Positions 58,578 to 64,000 of a stretch of DNA of 64,000 nt are shown piece by piece. Within the stretch, counting starts at the first letter, position 1. Every line of letters begins with the position of its first letter. Source of the DNA: Euonymus europaeus (lineage: Eukaryota; Streptophyta; Magnoliopsida; Celastrales; Celastraceae); NCBI GenBank assembly GCA_963580455.1, contig OY756958.1:26982501-27046500 (forward strand), given 5' to 3'. The notes below the pieces were generated by a model. The model saw only the letters and a program-made list of their open reading frames with translations. It did no database searches and had not been told where the DNA came from. The position numbers and the translations under genes are program-made.

Positions 58578-60187
58578 CAATTCAGAAGTTTTCGTGTTGT
58601 AAAAGCTCTATCTCATGACTGTTATTTTACAGGCAATCTTAGGGGGAACCATTCAGGTCCCAACTCTGACAGGAGATGTTGTACTTAAGGTTTGTTGAAA
58701 ATCCTGATGTGTGATTAATTGTTATTCTAAGGATAATGAATCTGGTATTTGTTAGTTTTTCTGGAAAATCTTTTTTCCCCTGGCTTGATACAGTGATCAT
58801 TTTCCTTTTTGCAGGTCCGTGCTGGCACCCAACCTGGTCAAAAGGTGGTCCTTAAGAAAAAAGGTGGGAAGTTGAATTAGTATCAATATTCTTATTGATC
58901 TGCTCTTGTTAATTGTTCTATGTGCAAATTTTTTTGAGGTGAAGGGGATGATGTGGTTCCAGCACCACTTTTGACCCCGCCATAAAAATGTTTACATACT
59001 CCTAATAACTTCTCACTGTTGTAATGTTTATCCTTGGACTGGGGATTTTTTTATCTTTGGGAAAGGTGGGGTGGTGTGGGGATGATTGAGGGGGCTGTCA
59101 AGTTGAAGTAGTGATTGAATTTATGCTTTTAGAATCTTCCATGATAAGGAATCCTCTTTAGTGGTTTTCTTGGATAGATGACTTTCCGCACTTAAGCTCT
59201 GGCTAAGTGGAATTGCTCTAATTTTTTCGATTGTATTAAATTTATGTAATCAAGGCATCTTTGGTTAGTTTGTGGTTGCAACACCTTGATGCTGTTAATA
59301 AAAAAAATTATGTTCAAAAAAAAGTAAATGCTAGTGGTTTGAGGTAATTATTTATAGCTATAGACTTGGTAGGTCCATTTCCTGTCATAAGTTCTACCAT
59401 ATATGAAAAGGATTTTTCAGTTTATCCCTGTACTTCTTGGATGTTGGAAACAAGTATTTAAAGTCTCTTAGAACAAACTAGAGGTAAGAGATTTCATGTT
59501 CTTTACTTTTGAACTTCAAGATGGAAGCTCGCTTTATGGCTATGGTCGACCTACCCATTTACCTTATCTCAGATATTAGTTGCAAGGTGTTAACTTCTGT
59601 CGTAATTTGTTTTCTTCTAAAATTGATTTTATTCCTTGGGTGTTTAAGATAATAAAGTGTTCTAATAGGCTGTTTGGCAGAAATCTTATGTGCTATCTGG
59701 TCAGTGTGGTAGTTCTATGGTGATTTTATCTGATTACAGTTTCGCAGTTTTATATCTGAAGCACCTAAAGAAAATTTCCTCTGGCATGTTCTTGCAGGGA
59801 TAAAAACTCGTAACTCCTATTCATTTGGTGACCAATATGTTCACTTCACTGTCAACATTCCTATGTATGTTTCTTTTTCAGTAGATCGTTTTACTACTAA
59901 TTTTAGTTTTCTTCTCAACATAAATCTTTCCGAATTCTACTTTTGTGACGCATGGTGTTAGTAAAGTTAGGGCTGTGTTTCTTTTGCATTTGGTTTTTAA
60001 GATATGTTACATATTTTGGCTGGATTTGCTAATGATATTGCTGCAAGAATGGTAACAAAATGATTTGACGGTGGGAGAATTTTGGTACAGGAATTTGACC
60101 CCAAGACAACGGGAATTGATTGAGGAGTTTGCCAAAGAAGAACAAGGTGACTACGATAAACGTGCTGCTGCAGGGGCATCTTCATAA
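53078..60187 (+). CDS. GFA2: Mitochondrial type I DnaJ co-chaperone GFA2
   Basis: Eighteen exons join in frame to 447 residues: 53078-53164, 53291-53384, 53517-53591, 53925-54010, 54237-54320, 54398-54436, 55494-55589, 56310-56357, 56454-56541, 56701-56765, 56869-56943, 57133-57205, 57886-57977, 58078-58149, 58633-58689, 58815-58863, 59798-59864 and 60091-60187. An Arg/Ser-rich mitochondrial presequence ([20 protein letters not shown]) precedes the J domain ([23 protein letters not shown] at residues 120-122). A short Gly/Phe segment follows, then the zinc region with [24 protein letters not shown] and CKSCNGSK; the last repeat has K where G is usual. The C-terminal substrate domain ends [20 protein letters not shown]2 works with mitochondrial HSP70 and in Arabidopsis is needed for polar nuclear fusion and synergid death. 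Intron 7 contains a SINE. Confidence 0.94.
55738..55899 (+). mobile_element. tRNA-derived Au-type SINE in GFA2 intron 6
   Basis: The left part begins AGAGCATGTGGCCCAGTGGT and has an A-box (GGCCCAGTGGTAGAG) and a B-box (GGTCACAAGTTCAAA) about 35 bp apart. The 3' part (GTGCACATCTTGTCTGTC through ATGCACAAGAG) resembles the Au family of plant SINEs. A 7-bp direct repeat TTTTAAC flanks it at 55731-55737 and 55900-55906. It lies in the intron between exons 54398-54436 and 55494-55589 and is in the same orientation as the gene. Confidence 0.82.
58200..58345. repeat. Inverted-repeat block in a GFA2 intron
   Basis: AGCGAAGTGATCAATG is mirrored within about 40 bases by CTTGATCGCTTCGCTT, with flanking AAGCTCGCTTCGC and AAGCTCGCTTTT. 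The block is GC-richer than the surrounding intron and looks like part of a dispersed repeat rather than gene sequence. Confidence 0.45.
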
Positions 60188-61292
60188 AATATGTACCAGA
60201 TTACATATCCATTCATGTTGATGATTTAGCAAGATAATAAGGAAGTAATTGGGAAGGACTAGAAAGATCCTAAGTAGCATCCAGCCTGCTGCAGAAGTTT
60301 TGTAGGAGACAGCCCTCTTGGCCTCCTGTTTTCGTTTGAGTCCTGTTATGTAATATTTTTTTGGTCCTGGAATCACAGTAGATTAGTTATTTATTCATAT
60401 AACATTAAGATTATTACCGTAGCAGTGGTGCAATTATGGTTATCTAGTGGGAGTGAAACTCTACTTTATATGTTCAGACATCAGTTTTTTGCTGTTCTAT
60501 GAAGATCGTGTCATGAGGTATATAACTCACTTTGGGTTTGGGTCTACTTGTATTTTATTTCAGGGGATGATCCCCGTATGTCTCACTTGAATCCACGTGC
60601 CATGACCTCTTGGAGTCAGATTTGGGGCGGAGGTGGGAAAGTACTAGGTGTGGTCTGCCTTCTGAGGCGTTGTGGGCTTGATAATTATTATGTTCATTGT
60701 TCCATACATATAAAATTATAAATATATAATGGAATATGTGGTTTGATACAGTGCACGTTCGGGCTGGGTTTTGAGTCAAAGTAAGGAAAGGGGATCTGCC
60801 CAAGCCCAGCTCGGTACTTTGACCCAATACGATAACAAAGCCCGGCTCTCTACATTAACAGGCTTGGCCCTAAAATTTACAATGAAAAAATCTATAGCAG
60901 TCAAGCTACTGCCTCCCTTCTCTGTTACAGTTTCTTGCAACTTCAAAGTTCAAACTTCAAAGACCTAAACCTACACAGATCTGAGCTGTAGCTCTTCTAT
61001 GCTGCCAACATGGCTGTGAATAAAAGCAGTCTAGTTATAAATCATTAAATTACCAATAACAAACATAATTGACGTTCATTAGGCAATGAAAAATGCTACA
61101 ACTAAATGATTAGCACTAATCTGTTTGTATCATTCCTTATTTCCTTAGCCATGTGCACTTGCCGAAGTACAATGCCGAAGCAATAGTGTTTTGAGAAAAA
61201 AAAAATGATAAAGACGGGCGTCATATATGAACTCATACAGCCAAAAAAATCCAGGTTGTGTTGCCAAATCTCTTAAATCTCGGACTCGACTT
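60188..61292. other. Convergent intergenic region
   Basis: This lies between the stops of the GFA2 gene (+) and the FRIENDLY gene (-) and should hold both 3'UTRs. No additional gene is supported. Confidence 0.45.
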
Positions 61293-62062
61293 TCACGATG
61301 AACCCCTACGTTTAGCCTTCTGTTTCTTAGGTTCCAAAGAAGCCAGGCCTTTCCCCAATCCAACAGGGGCCTGATCTTGTTGCCCAGTTGTCGTTAATTG
61401 ACCATTTTCGGTATCAGCAAAGCCATTTGAATCATTAGTGCCTTCCTTCTGTACCACACCTGTTTCGTCTTTCTCAACTGCATCAGGGACCATCCCTGAG
61501 TTGATAATATTGAGAAGCTGAGTAAGTGGAGGTGAAGATTGAACAGGTACACCGTGAGGGCGAATCAAGAGGCCCCTTGCTGCAGCTTTCTTCCTAACTT
61601 CTGCTGCAGCACGAGCTGCCCTTTCATCAATTCCCTTGCCTCTTGGAAGGTTTTCACCAATTATTGCCGCACTAAGAGTGTTGTTGACAGCAGCACCGGA
61701 ACTAGCAGATCCTCCAACAGCAGCAGCTTGGAATGCATGTATCAGGTCAGGATGGGCCTGCTAGGCAAAACCAGATGTCATAGGTGATCAGAGTTTTTGA
61801 TAGCAATGCTGGTCGAAGTCCAAGTTTTGAAATAGAGAGAAGTAACCTCACCAATACATACTATAATTTCTCAGAAGTTAATAAAATCCTAGAAACCATG
61901 GCCTTTTTTAAATTGGAATGAAAATGAAAGTTTGGTATTCACAGTATCTAAAAGAAGAGATCAAGAAACTCATTAGAAGTTAGCAGCTTTCATAGCGTTG
62001 CCATTAATTTAAAATTTACAGAAAAAACTCGTTAGAACAATGCAATGAACTCCATCCCTCCC

Positions 62063-62119
<57 letters not shown>

Positions 62120-64000
62120 AGTTGGACAAAAATCTTTGTAAATTTTAAACAACCAAACATGTAGCTTAAAATTTCTGTAATTAAGGCTATGGACAGGGAG
62201 AGAGATGACAAGGATGGAGATGGACTAAGGTCAACAAAGTCGAGAGGACAAGTCCTGTGACTCGTCCAAGTTGGAAAGAGGTTGACATAGCTATAATTGG
62301 AATCAACCGGTTCTGCAAAAACTCTGAGTGGATGGGTTATGTTCTTCCCTACAAGGGCACGAGACATGAAATGATGGGGTAACAGAGGGTTGTAGAAAGG
62401 GAAAGATTTAGCATTTCTCCAATTACTACACGGACGACGCTCTCTTTGCATATTTACAGAGGGACACCAAACAGACTCGGTCCACAAAACCTATTAGAAA
62501 GTGGAATGCAGATTTCAAGCTTGAATTGAAGACAACTACTCACCTAGATAAGCATACAACTTGGGTGGATTGAATTTGTGTGTGACAAACATTGAAGTCC
62601 ACAGGAACTTTCTGGTCTATGCCGAACAATGAAAAATATTTGCAACTATTTTTTTCAAATAGCAGAAATAGATTTATCTTTTAGATAAATTATTTATATG
62701 GAAATTATTTCTTTTTTTCCTTCTTCTTTTACATTTGTTGTCTATTTCTTGCAAATTTCAATGGATTGTTATAAAAGCAAAAGGAGGTTTCTGCTACCCG
62801 CTATAGTTGCTATTTTATTTTTATTCTGTAATCTTTTGAGGTAAAGCTATGTGAAGCGCAACCAAAATTATGATATTCTATGAGTAACTGTTATGGATTT
62901 TTAATTATAAAAAATATTTATTGTAGATATCAAATAATCATTGGATAAAAGAATTACCATATTGAAATCAGTTAGGGGTAGTGCACACAAGGATATAAAG
63001 ACAAGATTGTGTGCTTTATAGGTAGGCCTACCAGATTGAAAAGTTCTGCATCTGTCATCCAAATTAGTCGTGTGCTTATTTTAATCAGTTAACAAACAAC
63101 ATCAAAGACTCAGGTTTTATCATGTGTCACCGACTTTTTATTCTAGCAAAGTGTGACATGGGGATTCAGAAGTACCTTTAAGATCTCAATTGCCTTCTTA
63201 GCAGAAGCTGCATTCAAAACCTGGCCTTTCTGCTTCTGTGCATTCATCTGTTAATATAATATTAGAAACTCAGGAAATCCAAATGAAATAACAAAGCAAA
63301 AGAACATTTAACAAGCCATGCATTTACCTGAAGTTCGCGCATCTTAAATGTCTTCATCCAGTTCTGTGAATCCCTTGTCCTTGAATCCTCCTCACCAAGC
63401 TGTTTGACTAGTATATCATAAGTCTTCTTTTCATGCTGGAGTGAAGAAGTCAGTCAGTAATTACTCAATAGGGCGACCGGTGAGGCTGCACCAAAATTTT
63501 ATAAGATAGTACATGCCTGGTGAGAGAGCTTGAAGGCACCCATGCAGTTGAAGGAAATGGCAAGAGCATGATAGCACACAGCAGTTTGAATGTGCTCTTC
63601 ACCTAGAAGCCTCTCATTCTTTTTCAAGGCTTCTTGCAGATAACGAAGAGCTGTGTCCATCTTACTAATATCCTGATACATCATTGCAACATTTATGAAA
63701 GTCGCAGCTACATCCGGGTGATCCGGACCTGATGATAAACTTAGTAAGAGCAATGCACGAGACATATGACGTAGCGCAAGTTCTGTCTGGTTAAGTCCAT
63801 GATAGAATAGAGCCATATTCCCGTAGCTGCAGCATGAAGAATGCAAAACAAGTGAGCCAAGAATTGGGTGATGGAGTAATATAGGAGCTAAGAACTTAGG
63901 GTTAGGATCATTAGTGGTCGGATAGGGAATGAAGGCTTTTTCCCCTCTATTTTTGTGGTTACAAAATCAAAGAGAAGATACAAACAAACGAAGTAACTGG
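61293..64000 (-). CDS. FMT: FRIENDLY/CLU (clustered mitochondria) protein, 3' part only
   Basis: Four 3'-terminal exons are present: 63826-63517, 63435-63328, 63247-63176 and 61757-61293. The gene starts beyond the right edge of the window, and 63827-64000 is intron. The visible 317 residues contain TPR-like helices (LALRHMSRALLLLSLSSGPD, DTALRYLQEALKKNERLLGE, TAVCYHALAISFNCMGAFKL). They then run through DSQNWMKTFKMRELQMNAQK to a Lys-rich end (LEPKKQKAKRRGSS). CLU proteins are cytosolic, and FRIENDLY controls mitochondrial association and distribution in plants. The first visible intron has a GC donor and the last has a TAGCAG double acceptor. The last intron is 1.4 kb and contains a (CT)26 tract. 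Confidence 0.9.
62067..62118. repeat. (CT)26 microsatellite in the last FRIENDLY intron
   Basis: This is an uninterrupted CT dinucleotide run of about 52 bp. On the minus, transcribed strand it reads GA. It is likely polymorphic in length. Confidence 0.95.

Noticed and set aside
62032..62487. Minus-strand 151-codon frame ending in an Arg/Glu repeat
   Set aside because: It lies inside the last FRIENDLY intron and ends by translating the (GA)n microsatellite.

Overview
The window is nuclear DNA of a flowering plant, almost certainly a eudicot. The genes are split by AT-rich GT-AG introns, intergenic DNA is AT-rich, and the products are plant-specific or plant-type: EMSY-LIKE, APO, plastid PSRP2, MCTP, GFA2 and FRIENDLY/CLU. 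I traced exon structures for eleven complete genes and the 3' end of a twelfth. Apart from the intronised stretch proposed in the MCTP gene, the exon chains keep one open frame from the chosen start to stop.

Layout. 0.3-8.5 kb: a MYB-like/bromodomain protein (+) converges on an EMSY-LIKE ENT/Tudor protein (-). 8.9-10.7 kb: two DNA-transposon derivatives. 11.4-14.7 kb: an NAK/AAK1-type kinase (-). 17.8-20.7 kb: a zf-HIT box C/D snoRNA assembly factor (+). 20.7-27.7 kb: gene-poor DNA with a decayed PIF/Harbinger element. 27.7-30.9 kb: a plant O-fucosyltransferase-family protein (+). 31.2-42.8 kb: a dense cluster of class II transposons around two intact genes, a Clot-type thioredoxin-like protein (35.7 kb, +) and a plastid APO protein (38.2-40.2 kb, -). 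42.9-64 kb: gene-dense DNA with PSRP2 (+), ribosomal protein eL6 (+), MCTP (-), mitochondrial DnaJ GFA2 (+) and the 3' end of FRIENDLY/CLU (-), which runs off the right edge.

These are mostly housekeeping and organelle-related genes: plastid RNA and ribosome functions (APO, PSRP2), mitochondrial functions (GFA2, FRIENDLY), ribosome biogenesis (BCD1, eL6), chromatin (bromodomain, EML) and membrane traffic or contact sites (NAK, MCTP). They are independent eukaryotic genes, and nothing suggests an operon or a single pathway.

I found no clearly new biological system. The most unusual points are: (1) an MCTP gene whose first C2 domain has three in-frame stops inside a 129-nt stretch that has good splice sites and could be removed in frame; (2) a Pack-MULE-like element carrying a broken OCTOPUS-like (DUF740) fragment; (3) a MuDR-type transposase N-terminus between oppositely oriented short-repeat arrays; (4) several DNA transposons with readable target-site duplications; and (5) two GC-AG introns in otherwise ordinary genes. 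All calls come from reading the sequence. No database search was run.
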